Positions 46,792-59,584 of a DNA stretch of 64,000 bases are shown here, in pieces (the stretch's first letter is position 1; the number at the start of each line of letters is the position of its first letter). The notes beneath the pieces were generated by a model, which saw nothing but the letters and a program-made list of their open reading frames with translations, ran no database searches and was not told the DNA's origin. The position numbers were made by a program, and so were the translations under genes. Origin of the DNA: Escallonia rubra (Eukaryota > Streptophyta > Magnoliopsida > Escalloniales > Escalloniaceae); assembly GCA_033065855.1 (NCBI GenBank), contig JAVXUO010002059.1, forward strand, positions 288,219 to 352,218, read 5' to 3'.

Positions 46792-46830
46792 TATATATTT
46801 GAAGAAGATACTCCAACCCCTAAAACCCTA
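46792..46830 (+). promoter_or_regulatory. Probable PWP1 core promoter: TATA-like sequence and telo-box
   Basis: TATATAT lies at 46792-46798, and AAACCCTA (telo-box) at 46823-46830. Telo-boxes near the start are typical of plant ribosome-biogenesis genes, which fits the PWP1 gene downstream. The transcription start is inferred to lie near 46820-46830. Confidence 0.5.
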
Positions 46831-46935
46831 AATTTATCTCAGCCACTTCTCCTTTCCCACCGACCTTCCACTTCCACCCGGCTGCCGCCGCCGGCACCAC
46901 CCATCGTGATTCTGGGAGCAGACAATTCTTGGGAG

Positions 46936-49584
46936 GTATTATCACACACACACACACAGAGTCAATATTGTTTTAGTGCTTTATTTTCTTTCTTGGGTTT
47001 CCGTTTTCTTTTCTTTGGGTACAATGGTATATTTGCAAGAAATTTTTCTGTATTGGAGAACCCAGTTCCTGATATTTGGTTTTGCATTTCACCCTAATTT
47101 GTTGGTTTTATGCTCAACTCAAATTGGGTTGTTTGTTATCTTTTGCTTTGTAAAAGTTTAGTAAGTATAATAGATGGTATGTTCTGCCCTCTGGAACTAA
47201 AATCATGGGTGTAAACCTTTCTCAAGTCTAGATTATTTCCTTTTTCCACTTGTTTCTCGGAAGATAACCCATTTGAGTATTTGGCATAAAACTTGGAGGT
47301 TGTGAGTTAGTTATTCATATTTGATAACAAATTGTAGTCAGTTTATGCGCACTTGGCATATGAGAATAAAGGGTTGTTGTCTGTCACTTCACACCCTGGT
47401 TGCATGATTGATCCTTCACCGCGAGAAAATGGTAGTCTGGATAAACGGGAGGAAGACCCAATAAGAATGAGTTGTGTTAGGAAGGTGTGGAGAGAGAGGT
47501 TTGAAAATTTACAGGACAGATTTTGTGTGTTAACATATGGAAAATGAACAAAACAATCGACATTGGGTAATAGAAGTTGAAATTTAGCCGTAAGTATCAT
47601 TTGCTACATGTAAACATTGACTTGCCAAACGATACTTATTTAATCTATAATTGCTTTTAGAGCTCAATTAAATGTTTACATGTACCTAAACCTTTTATAA
47701 GGCTTCTAAAAGTTAAAGTGGGAAATCCATGAAACGAACAAAGTAATTAACATTATAATGTCAACAAAAATTCTGCTAAATTTTTTGTCACTGAAAAGGT
47801 AAGATGTTCGCAAAAATTGCAAAAAATTAAAACAAAATGAGTAGAAAATGTGGAGCCCTACCGGTGTTTGTTTGTCATCAGCACATAGGTTTATAGGGGG
47901 TTCGTTCTGGCCTCTCTATCCACACCGTATTTAATGCAGATCACTCTGGTTGGGTCTTCCTTCAATGTATCTTGACCACTGTTTTCTCCTGTGAAGGATC
48001 AACCAAGTAGGCGTGCACGATATAATGTTTTTTTTATGCTTGGACGACATACAGGCAAGGAATTCTATATCCAAATTTCAGCTCTTGTGTAAATTATATA
48101 TGTGAACATGTTTTCGTGCCCAGGAAATATACTTCAAATATTAGTGCTGAATTCATTTAGATTATTCTTCAAGGGAAATATATGTTTTTTCTCAAGTTAA
48201 ATGGAAAATTACGGTCTGCGAGTTGGTATTCCTTCCGTTTCATTGGATTTCCACTTAAACTTTTTGCTGCCAATTCAGAGGATAAACTCAGTACATTTAT
48301 AACTTTAAAATTCAAATTAAAACAGCAGTTACAGATTAAATAAGTATCGTTTGGCAATCAAGCTAAAAACAATGCGTAAAGCCAATGGTTACATGTACTA
48401 GTCTATCGTAGGAACTCGTAAAACATCAAATGGGAGAGTATTAAATGAAATTGAGGGATTATTTTTGGCAGTCTCCGGTTGTTAGGATTGGTAGACTGTG
48501 GCAGTCAAGAGGGCCAGGGTGAAGCATACTGTTAACAAACAGAAATGGGAGCTGCTTTTGTAGCAGGAAGAAGAGATGTATGGGGTGATTGTTCATTGTT
48601 TTGTACAGATGTTTGGAGTGCGTTTCTCTCGTGTTGTATTCTTTTGACCATAACTCGTGTGAGAAAGTGGATGAAGATTATTATTAGTTGGAGTCGATGG
48701 ATTATTATATTGATGTGGCTCAATAAAGTCCATTTGTTTGGAAAAATTGTGCCATTACAGTTCACTGTTATTTCGAAATTGCATTCCCACCTCATCTGGG
48801 AATCAACTTTTGGGACTAAGGTTGGGAACTTATCTTCATTCTTTGATTTGGAGGGGGGCTACAAGAGGATGTGTATAAGGTGAAGGTTGGCTCTATTGTG
48901 GTCTTAGTTGCAGCTTTCTCCAATTTTAGGGACGCTCCCACCCCTCTCACCCCCTCTTTCTAACCACCCCCCCCCCCCCCCCGCGCCCGGGCGCACACAC
49001 CCGCCCACCAAAAAAAAACCCACTCTCATTCCTGCCCATGCTTTATGCAACTAAGCTTGTGACAAATGTGATTAATCCTGCGGTAGACCAAGCTGTTAAA
49101 GGGATATATGTGCTTTTGAGCTTCTTTTTTGTGTGTGCGTGGACAGCATGTTGCATGTGTTTGCCCATTCATTGGCGCAGTTTTGGCTAGTATATACATT
49201 GATAAAGGAGGCTGAGATGAGACCGAGCAGGTGGATGCTCAGATTAGTCCATTTGGTTCTTTTGAGGCCCTTTGGCCATACTTCGTATCATCATGCTTTT
49301 TTTGTAGTGGCCACAGCCGTTAAAATTCTTAATTAGTTTTGTATGGGACGTGTTCCACTCTAAAGGATAGTAAGCTTTTGGGTTAGATTTATAATCATCA
49401 TTGATACAGTCATACAAGTATGTAAGTTTCTTTTCAGGCTTTGATCTTATAGTGATGTTACTGTACCTCCTATAGGGTTTTTGAACCTGGATGGTAGGCT
49501 TCTCTTTTAAGTAATTAGCTTTTCCCTTAAAAAGTTTGGTTTTAACCCCGACTACTTTATAATTGCTTTCGTTTCTGTTAACAG
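46936..49584 (+). other. Inferred 2.65-kb intron in the PWP1 5' UTR
   Basis: A donor GGGAG|GTATT at 46936 and an acceptor GTTAACAG at 49584, 16 bases before the ATG, would join an untranslated exon to the first coding exon. It holds a C16 tract (48967-48982) followed by CG-rich sequence, and no recognisable gene. The reading frame beginning GTCGCTAAACC near 46681 is taken as untranslated, since it has no family similarity and the PWP1 start is elsewhere. Confidence 0.5.
48967..48982. repeat. Poly-C tract (16 C)
   Basis: Homopolymer of 16 C followed by CGCGCCCGGGCGCACACACC, in the inferred PWP1 5' UTR intron. Confidence 0.85.
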
Positions 49585-49600
49585 AACATTATTCTGAAGA

Positions 49601-52600
49601 ATGATAGCAGCTATTTCTTGGGTCCCTAAAGGGGTCTCCAAGTCTGTTCCAGCTGCAGCTGACCCTCCTTCAAAAGAGGAAATTGAAGAGATAGTAAAGA
49701 GTGGTATTTTGGAAAGACAGTAATACTTCTCTCTCTCTCTCTATATATATATATATCTTTATATTTAGTTGGTTAGTCCTTGGTCGTTAATTCGATCTTG
49801 TCACATGGTAGAACTGGAACTGAATGTTTGGCTAGTACTTAGTTCCCTTTCTCTCATCAGAAAATTATAGGCTTGTGGTCGGCATATTGTTTGCTCCTGC
49901 TCTTTAATGTGTTATATTGCTTTTTTTAAGTACCATGAGACTTAATAATGGGGTATCGAATTGGGTAGCGGTAGCAGAATTGGTTTTGCAACAGCACATT
50001 GTATGTTATAATTTACCTGATATCTCCTTATTTCACATGCACATATCTAGTATATCAAACCATGAATTGGGATTTCTACTTGTTACTATGTATCACATCC
50101 TACAGTAGGAAAAGCTTGTTAATGAGATTATAGGACTCAATTTCATGTGAAATAAATATTTTTTGAACTTAAATTCTAGTCCCTTGCTTTTGTAGTGGAG
50201 ATGATGAAAATGAGGAGGATGATGCAGATATGAATGTCGATGCTGCCAGACAGCCTGAGGAAGTTACACATGCTTTAGTCGCAGCCGAAGCCCTTGGAAA
50301 GGTTCCCAAGACCACAACTTCAGGGACCAACTTCGAGGACATAGCAGATGGTCTCAGGGAGCTAGACATGGATAATTATGATGAAGAGGATGATGGTATT
50401 TCTTTTCCCCAGAGAAGGATTTGTTTAGGAATCAAATCCACCGCGCGCACGCAGATTGTTTTCTGCGAGATTATTCGACATTTATTTAAGCCTAACATTG
50501 TTTGTTCATGGTAAACATTAGGCGTCGAGCTGTTCAGTGGGGGGCTAGGGGAAACTTATTACCCGAGTAATGAGTTAGACCCGTATCTAAAGAATGCTGA
50601 CGTAAGTCTGGTCACTTGTATCATTTCTTTGGCTTATGGTGCCGGGCTCACAGTGTTCTTCCATATTTCTCTCTTCGTCGTGTTCTCCTAGTCATTTCTT
50701 AGTAATTTATCCTTTGTTTTTTCAGGATTATGACTCTGAAGAGCTCGAGGACATGACCATAAAAGCTGAAGATGCTGTAATAGTTTGTGCATCTAACGAG
50801 GATGATGTCAGTCATCTAGAGGCATGTAATAGTTAGTTGGTGACAGTAGATTTTCAATCCGCTTCCTCTATTTACATCAAGCATCAGTTAATTGGTGAGT
50901 TCAATTTGTACAACCAGGTTTGGATTTTGGAGGACCCTGGAGGTTTGGATTCAAACATGTATGTTCATCATGATATAATAATCCCGGCATTTCCTCTCTG
51001 CACAGCATGGCTTGATTGCCCACTTAAAGGTGGTGAGAAAGGTGCGACGTGAACATGTTCAGCTGACCTTTTGTTGTGTACGCAAATGCATGTATAGACT
51101 TCTACTTTTCTACATTGTTTCATGGTATATAGTTCATCAACATGTTTGCAAATTCCCCCACCTTCCCAAGAATCAGTAATTGCTTCCGAACAATGGCACA
51201 GGAGATCCATTCATAATCATCGATTTCCTGTTGCAATCACTTCGATCCTTAGTTGCACAAAGTGGGGGCGGGGGCGGGGAAGCGTAAGCACCTGAAAGAA
51301 TCTAAGGTTGGGAGCGGCTTGAATAAATAAATGTGTAAAATAGTATTACCATTTGCTGAATATAGTTTACACGAGAGAGGCTTATGGAGTTGAAGGAAGA
51401 GAGAGGGAGAGGCTCTGCTCTCTCAAGGAGGGTAGTCAGCGACAACAAGGAGGCTTATGGAGTTGAAGGAAGAGAGAAATAAGGAATGGAGTCGAAAAGG
51501 GCTTGATTTCAGATACTCTCTCACTTGTTGCATGCATCTCAGTCCAGCTGACGGGATCGAGTTCCCATATGAGCTTGGGACGAGATCCCATGGAGCTCCT
51601 AACTTGGGATCGCAAGATCGAGTTTCCGAGAGAGAAGCGTCACCATATGAGGAGTTTCCTGCAACTAAGCTACAATCGTTCATTGTTATGACTATATTCT
51701 TGCAATAGTTTGTCATTTAAGGACATCAATAATAGGATCCGGAAGTCTGATGAGTAGGAATCGTATAGCCATCCTATTTCTAGAAATTATCCTCCCAGAA
51801 AATTTTACTATGAGCTTTAAGAGCCATTTGAAACCCTAGGCCTTCATTCTTTTCTCTTATTTGTAGTATGGATCAATTATAAATCGGCATGGTATAGTTT
51901 ATAGAGATACAAAAGCTTCTAGGAAAGCTAATGTCAGGACTGGTAGGTCTGCAGAGAGCCAGAATGTTTGAACTTTATGGGGAACTTTGTCTCCAATTGG
52001 TAGCTTTCTTAGATGCTTGGATACCCTACTATGAAAAGTGGAATCCGTAGGTGACGATGATAGACTTTTGAAACCTGCATATACACAGCGCGTTTTTAAA
52101 ATGATAAGATATCTAGTTTGTACTTATCCTTTGTTGGGCACCTTTTCTTTTCACTATTAGATTTCTATGGTGAATCCTAATTCAAGATTTAAGAGTTAGG
52201 AACATAACTAATTTTGCAAATTTGGGGCACATCTGCAAACGAAATAAGGTTAAAAATATAGACATATATATTTGGGCTTGACTAACATCCTTACTAATAT
52301 AAACCAATAGCATTATAGCAGCCTCCCCAACATTTTTGGTACAAAATTACGCTCAAATAAAAAGCAAACCAGCACAACTCAGGGCTGTTCACCTCTTCTT
52401 GCTGATCCCCCTATCCCCTTCACCCACCGTCATTACTCCACCACGTTCCAGAATCGGATGACACTGCCCTTAACACCTTTCATCAACCATTTCTTTGATG
52501 GTGGTGCCCGCAAAGTGCGTTGGGGGGGGAGGGGGGGAATGTTTATATTTCATAGAGGGGATAATTCCGGCGGTGTGGCAGTGGTTCTGTGGGAGAAAGG

Positions 52601-55600
52601 GTTTGAAGAAACTTGAAGAAGAATCGAAACTGATAGAGACTCATGAAGGGAAATGCATAATTGACCATAACAGTTGGGGAGGTGGCTAAATATCGCTTAT
52701 AGAGTGGGCATGCTTTTGTAAATTGTTTCCATTTCTTTCCCGGAAGTGCACATTGGCCCGAGTCGCGAACTGGCTGGAATCTTCTCAATCTGCCAGACAT
52801 AAACATGCCCCCTCCATTATCTTTGCCCGTGCATACCACCGACCCGGTTCTTAGCCAGCGGGACGTGGATAGGAAGAGAGGAGGCGACGTGGTGACTATT
52901 GGAGGCATTGTTAAAGTGTGGAATAATGGGGTTTTTGTGTTGTCAAAGAGTTGAACAATGGTTTTTTTTTTTTTTTTAAGAGTTGAACAATGAAAATAGA
53001 TGGCAAGTGCCTGATCGAATTGATCGGGTCATGTAGGAACAAGGTTCAAGTCTACCGGTCTGTTAGGATGCCTCAGCTGCATACATCACTGCACTTCCAC
53101 TTGACACCTATCGTAATGATAAACGGCTCGTCTCGCCGTGACCTTCTCTTGAATTCTCAAAACTTCTGTCGCTCCATCCCCGCGGGGGCAGAGCTTCGTT
53201 GCTGTCTCGGCTGTGCTGGCATCCAGATCTGTTGGAGGCAGTGGCGGTGGCAACGTTGGAGGAAGGGGGAGAGGGATCCGAGGAAGGGGGTGGGGGTGGT
53301 GGGTGGATGAAAAGCAAATAAGAGGACTTAATAGTATCGTGTCCAGTGGCCTCCTTTCCGACGCAAGAACTGTCGAGTACTTAGGAAATCAAGTTTTTCT
53401 AATCACAGGGGATTGATTTACTCATTTTATTCCCAATTCCCGTGACCTCATCAACCCCCCTGCATTTTGTTTGCACTGACATAGTCCTAAGCTGGAAATT
53501 GTAGAATATACATAACTTTATTGGCAAGCTGTCCTTTCTCTGGTTTATTTATAGTTGATTTTCTCGGTGAAGAATGAGAAGATTCCTTCTTTTCTGGCAT
53601 TGGATGGTTAGTCAACAGACACTGTTGCTTTCTGAATATGTGTGTCTTTTTTGTTGGCAGGAAACTTCATAGCTGTGGGGTCAATGGAACCAGCCATTGA
53701 AATATGGGACCTTGACATTGTATGTAGATTATGGACCTTTTAATCTTGGTATAGTGTAGACTGATGAATTCTGTTCACACAATTCCTAAAGCAGCTCTTA
53801 CCCTTTTCACTATTCTCAGATGGATGAAGTCCAACCATCCTTGGTATTAGGTGGCATTGCTGAGAAGAAGAAAAAAGGAAAAAAGGTCAGCTAGTGGTTC
53901 TGTGCCTTTTCAATTCAATGGTGTTGTTTGCGCAATTTTAACAGATGATATTTGGTGTGAACGGTGTGAGAGCTTGTCATTCAGATGGTTCTACCATCAC
54001 CATCTTACCGATTTAGGTTGCTTGTAAGCACAATCATACTTGTATATACAGTCTGCAAGCTTTCACAGACTGGTGATCCGATGGTGTTGATAACAGTTAG
54101 TAGGTCTTTGAATTACGTAATGAACTAATGGAAGACTATGCTTGCTACATTTTTATATCCTATGCACGACTCCACATGGCACTGCGTGTGATCTATCACC
54201 TAAAGCTCCATCTGGATTGGGATATAGGCATAGGGCTAAAATTCCATTGACAATGCATGATTGCCTGGAGGATTTGGCTTTTAACGCATGATTGCCTCGG
54301 ATTCTGCGGCCTTTAGGCGTAGGGTGGCTCCAAATTATGGTGCCGGGTTGACTTCTAGATGTGCTTGTCTGGTTGCTACTGGCTAGACTTAAAAGGAAAG
54401 CTATGGTGGTCCTTACGTTGGCAACGGAAGAGCATTATTCAACTTAAACGAGGTGTCTTGGGATGCACAGCCATCTTTTTTCATAAATCTCTCTGTTGCA
54501 GTGCTCATCCTTGGCATTTTTCAGTGCCATCAGATGTACTCTCTTTCTTTCTATCATAGAACAAATAACAATGTAAACGAAGTAAGATAATACAGAATGT
54601 CTTGAAGGACTATTTGTCTTGTTATATTGTTATGTTTGGATCGTTATCAAGTCTTTACGATGTTCTTTCTTGACTATTGGGTGGACTTGGTTTTGGCCTT
54701 ATGGAAAACTATTTTAGGCAAGCTTTCAACCAAGAAAAATTCTTTGAACTTCATATTTTAATGATTAATTACTTATGTTATAGACCTATAACTCTTGTTT
54801 TTAAGAAGAGATTGCCAGTGAGGAGGCAGTTTGTGGAGTTTATACTCAGATTTTCAGTTGATATTTTTCTAATTGTTGGCTGTTTAAAAGTACACCTATC
54901 TTCTTAATAGTAGTTTGTTATTAAACAAAATACGTTTTAGGTAATATGTGGCAGATTCCCAAAGTAAATGTTCGTGCACCTGCCTTCTAATCTACCGTGT
55001 TAACCATAGTTGCTTGTCCTCCAGATTTTCTGTTGAGTTATCTCACACCAACTCTGCACTATTGCTTTTTGTCAGAAATCAATCAAATACAAAAAGGATA
55101 GCCACACTGATTCAGTGCTTGGTCTTGCCTGGAACAAGGAGTACAGGTATAAATTTGTTTCTTTTATGGGTCCTTTTGGGTGGGTGGAAGATTATTATTT
55201 TTTTTTGTTTGGGGGCGGGGTGGGGTGGGGAGGGGGTGGTACTTTTTTGAAGTTCTGTTTGTTAACCAAAAAATTGTACAGGAACATACTTGCCAGTGCT
55301 AGTGCTGACAAATCAGTTAAGATTTGGGATGTAGCAACTGGAAAGTGCAATATTACCATGGAGCACCACACGGACAAGGCAAGTATCAACTTTTCCATTC
55401 TGATATTTTGTCCTCTTGTATAATTGTACTAGAAGTGGAGAATGAAATGTTGTATGATGTGATATACATGCAGCGATGACATAGATACCATTTGAAACTC
55501 GCTTTTTAGTATACAGTTTTCATCGGCTTTAGTTTGTTCTACTTTCACCAGCTTTAGTCTGCTTTCAATTTCATACTTGCAGTTGCTTTGAAGAACTTGA

Positions 55601-57670
55601 ATAAAGTTATAAGAACTGAAGTGAGCGAGGAAACCTCCATGTGTAGTTTTATGTACTTACAAGAAGGCAGTAGATGGACATTCTGAAAGACATCATACCA
55701 AAATAGTTGATCCATCAAGTTAATATGCCCAGAATCAGGGGTGTTTGTTTGAATTTTCTTTAGAAAAAGTGTCAGTAGTATGGTTTGTCTAGGAATCACC
55801 CAATATAGTAGGTGGGCAGAATAATGAACGAAAATTTCGATTATCTACCAAAGAAGTAGATGGAAATTAGGTGGCAATTTATTCAATTGTGCTGCTGTTC
55901 ATTGCTGTTTAAATGACTTTCTCTCCAACATTTATGTGTACGGTTTCAATATGTAACCAATAGTACTAGCGCAAAGTAGTCACGTGTTCTTATAGAAGAA
56001 CCAGCCACTCATATGCCACAGAATCGCGTACAGGAAAGAATTTCAGATAACAAATCCTAGTGATAGAATCATAGTAGCATTTGCACTCGTTTATTTAATG
56101 TTCTGAAAAATTCTTCCCTTCTTAATGGAAGCGTGGAATTTAAAACCGTAGGTTCTTTAGTGCCGAGGAAATCATAAGAAGCATCACAAACAGCGCTACT
56201 TTTATCTGCTGTGCCCTGAACTTGTTTAGTTGCATGGACTTGTTCAAAAACATCAATAACAATGCTAATTTGAACAGAAACATGCATGTGCCCATCCACA
56301 TCTATTGCTGTTGTATCCTCTCAGTGTGACCTCCTGGATTCTATGTATAATGTTTCCTGCCTATACTTCCTCAGGTTCAAGCAGTGGCATGGAATCATTA
56401 TGCCCCCCAAGTTCTTCTGAGTGGATCTTTCGATCATTCAGTAGTCATGGTAAGAAAGATTTGGTCTATTATTCCTTATGAATGTCTTCAATTGTTGTGT
56501 TACCGCATATCTTTTAGTTAGTCTGCTGTGAAGATCCTAGTTCAGTTCTCTTTGTGCATTGCAGAAGGATGGCCGGATACCTTCGCATACTGGATTCAAG
56601 TGGTTAGTCAATGCTGATGTCGAGAGTTTGGCATGGGATCCGCACACTGAGCACTCATTTGTGGTCCGTCTTTCATTCTGATGCCTGAGTTTATCAATTT
56701 AGATTTGTTTTTATCTTTACGTTAATCTGTCGCTGGAGAGGCCTTGTGAAAATGACTAGTTGACCTTTTTCTTTATTCAGGTCAGTCTCGATAATGGTAC
56801 AGTTACTGGTTTCGACATCCGCACAGCCAAGTCCAATTCATCCTCCGAGTCGACGTCAAGTTTCACTTTGCATGCACATGATAAAGCAGTTTGCTCGGTT
56901 TCATACAATCCTATGGCACCAAATGTACTTATTTTTCCTCTCTTCAGCCTTTGTTATGGTTAATATCTGATACATGATGTACTGACTTCCCCTTGATTTT
57001 TCATAGCTCCTTGCAACTTGTTCGATGGATAAAATGGTAAGCTGTTATCTGATTTTCATCTCACTTTCCGTTGGCTTTCGTGCATATAGCCATATAGCCC
57101 TAACTACCTTTGCTACTTTGCTTCTTCTGCAGGTAAAACTCTGGGATTTGTCGAACAACCAACCTTCTTGTGTTGCATCTAAGAACCCCAAAACTGTATG
57201 TAAATTTTCTTAATTATGTATAGATGGTATAGATGATAATGATTGCTATACTAGGTCAACAGGGGATTATTGTGTTGTGTTTCTATCCATGTTCGCAACT
57301 TGACTTTTTGTTCTGAATGTCGCCAGGGAGCTATCTTTTCTATATCTTTTTCAGAGGATTGCCCCTTTTTGCTGGCTATAGGAGGGTCCAAGGGAAAATT
57401 GGAAGTGAGTGGAAAGACGTTTTAAAATGCTTATTTTAATCGTTCATTCTGATTTTATTTTTGTTAAATGTTCAAGTGAGTGGAAAGACGTTTTAAAATG
57501 CTTATTCTAAGTGTTCGTTCTGATTTTATTTTTGTTAAAAGTTCCTGGGACATCCAAATGTATTAAGTATTTCCTTTACCAAATGGTTGCAGGTCTGGGA
57601 TACGCTGTCTGAGGCTGGCGTCTCCAAACGATTCGGGCAGTACAGCAATCAGAATAAGGCCTCAACGTGA
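49601..57670 (+). CDS. PWP1: PWP1 homologue, WD40-repeat ribosome-biogenesis protein
   Basis: Sixteen coding exons: 49601-49719, 50196-50395, 50522-50601, 50726-50821, 50918-51041, 53661-53719, 53820-53885, 55076-55146, 55282-55378, 56375-56449, 56565-56663, 56781-56924, 57007-57036, 57133-57195, 57327-57404, 57593-57670. They join in frame for 492 residues, the normal size. PWP1 is a nucleolar WD40 protein needed for rRNA production. Marks are MIAAISWVPKGVSK (1-14), acidic stretches (about 41-50 and before residue 107), LDPYLKNAD, EELEDMTIKAED, NMYVHHDIIIPAFPLCTAWL, a basic KKKKGKK (242-248) and WD units AIEIWDLDI, SVKIWDVATG, VKLWDLSNNQ and LEVWDTLSE. Introns after exons 4 and 9 begin with GC rather than GT. 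Exon 13 is only 30 nt. Exons were chosen by phase and family motifs. Confidence 0.92.
51042..53660 (+). other. Large PWP1 intron 5 with small repeats
   Basis: This 2.6-kb intron contains a 72-bp-period direct repeat (GAGGCTTATGGAGTTGAAGG at 51378 and 51450), a G-rich GGGGGCGGGGGCGGGG run near 51263, another near 52520 and a T/A run near 52962. Short reading frames within it have no recognisable similarity. Confidence 0.6.
57403..57544 (+). repeat. 71-bp tandem duplication that copies a splice donor
   Basis: Two near-identical units start AAGTGAGTGGAAAGACGTTT (at 57403 and 57474). The first overlaps the true donor of PWP1 intron 15 (GTGAGT at 57405) and the second carries an identical GTGAGT at 57476. 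Reading through to the second donor would meet an in-frame TAA after six codons. Confidence 0.92.
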
Positions 57671-57732
57671 GTCGTAATGTGAACAAAACCAAGAAATACC
57701 ATGAAAATTACGATGTTTCCCATCCATGTGTT

Positions 57733-57754
57733 CCCCCCCCCCCCCCCCCCCCCC
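57733..57754. repeat. Poly-C tract (22 C)
   Basis: Longest homopolymer in the window, 63 bases after the PWP1 stop, so probably in the 3' UTR. It could make a C-rich mRNA tract; exact length is doubtful because of sequencing limits. Confidence 0.85.
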
Positions 57755-57939
57755 GCGATGGTGTCCCAGGGAAAACAAGATTTTGGCATAGGGTCACTGT
57801 CATTGGAGGCAGAGAGGTATAGGAGTTACCGTATTTTTTGTTGTATGCAGTTGTGAAAAATCATGTTGGAAGATGTGATTAATGTTGCGGTTTCGAGTAA
57901 CTAATTGCAGTCTACCATATTTTTTTTGGGGGGATTTTA

Positions 57940-58330
57940 AGTGAAGCTGATGAAAAGATATAGAACATCCCGTTGCAAGAGCATCTCGTTACAAGACCAA
58001 GGTCTCCTCGTTATCAAGTCTGGGCAAATGCTCTGCCTATTAATCATTTTTTCTTTGCAGATGATTCCCTTCTCTTCTTCAAGCTCACCTATACGGGGGT
58101 GCCAGTCATTGAAGGTTCTCTTGAACATTTCCTCGTTGGTTCTTAGCCCAAATAGCTCAGAGGAGCTTCATAGGTACTGTGCCCATGGTTTTCAATTTGG
58201 TCAACCAGCCTGAACCTGGTAATCTACCAGGGTACAAAATCACTGTTGCGAGTTGGAGAAGTCTACTTCTTAACAGAGCGGGTAGAACGACCGTGATAAA
58301 ATCCGTTTTATCACGTATGCAGTATTCAAT
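57940..58330 (+). pseudogene. LINE-type reverse transcriptase relic
   Basis: Around 58048 the frame reads FFFADDSLLFFK, the catalytic (F/Y)ADD motif and context of plant non-LTR reverse transcriptases. Near 58250 it reads SWRSLLLNRAGRTTVIKSVL, matching the usual W..LLSxAGRxTLIKSVL block. Stops (for example TAG at 58145) and frame changes break it. Nearby sequence up to about 58620 (FGAFNLLINPTLWQI) may be part of the same relic. No complete element is present. Confidence 0.75.
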
Positions 58331-58630
58331 TTTTCCATCTATATTTGCAACCGACTAGCTACTATCTTCAGTAATCTCCGGTAGAGGCATGCGTTTGGGT
58401 CAATTGGTTTGGTAAAATTAACTCCTTCCGGCGATTTTTCGGTGAAATTAGCATATCCACTTCATATTTCCAGATGACAGTTTTCAGGCAAACTTTTTTG
58501 GTAAAATTAGCATATCCACTTCAATATGTATTACTCATTTCAATCCATGCCAGGATATTCCCTCCAAAGTCGTCTTCTTCGGAGCCTTCAACCTTCTCAT
58601 AAATCCAACTCTCTGGCAAATTGTGATACG

Positions 58631-59584
58631 TAGGTTGCCAACAAATTCCAGACTTGATCGATTCAACATAATCTTTGCCACACGAGTATTGAAACTTGCT
58701 CTCACTTCTTCTTACATTCTCCTTATTTAGGGCCAGTGTCGTTGGATTGGACCTTTGTGTTAAGTTTAAAATGCCATGAAGTCAGATGCATCACACGGTG
58801 GTGACAATGGAGGTTGTCACACACTGTGGTACTTTTACAAACCAACAGTGTTTTACAATTCCACGACCCGTCTCTTAGGCTCCACTTCTTTGACATTATT
58901 GGTCATTTTACTTGTAAATTTTGCACATTTTATAGCAATTTTTGTTCATTTAGTGGTGATACTAGTTCCTATAGTCCATTTCGATTAGACAAAAAAAAAC
59001 TGGTGACTAAATATATTTAGTAAATTTTATTTTTTGGACTCTTAAAAATGCGGACAAAGTCGCTGAAGGTATTAAAAAAAAAATTAGCAATCATATTTAA
59101 CCACCATTAAGATAGCTAATACAAGAATTGAAGATATCAACCGAGAGCAACCTCAATTTATCGCTCCCTAATGGGGTGTAAAAGTTGTCATCCCTATGAA
59201 AAAAATACGTACCCTTTCTACAATATATGATGGATGGATCAAGATCCTGTACCGCTAAATGTATATTAGAAACAAAAGATTGTCACTGTGAACCATAAAG
59301 TCCAATACGTACGTATTCTATTAAAGGATTTAACAGCCGTGACAAAATGTCTTTAGCGACAATCATTTGCTATTTTTTGGTTGCTTGTTCATCATCCTTT
59401 AGGTGTTTATAGTTCGTATTTCCAGAGGACAAACAGAATCAGAGTCAATTACCAGGTTAATTCTCCTTAATCATTAGATGCTATACACAACAACGAGAAT
59501 GACAGGAATTCAAAGAATTTTACCAACAACAAATCTTTTACGTGAAAACCCCTCCAAACAAAGGGGAAACATACTAAAAAACAG
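58631..59584. other. Gene-free stretch between LINE relic and SAUR pseudogene
   Basis: AT-rich sequence with short frames only. Nothing recognisable on either strand. Confidence 0.5.

Noticed and set aside
46678-47097. 139-codon frame with Pro-rich sequence
   Set aside because: It starts at a GTG or TTG-type codon or overlaps the TATA/telo-box region, has no family similarity and sits in the inferred PWP1 leader.
48545-48883. 112-codon plus-strand frame in the PWP1 5' intron
   Set aside because: It has no recognisable domain and unusual Trp/Ile-rich composition; not supported as a gene.
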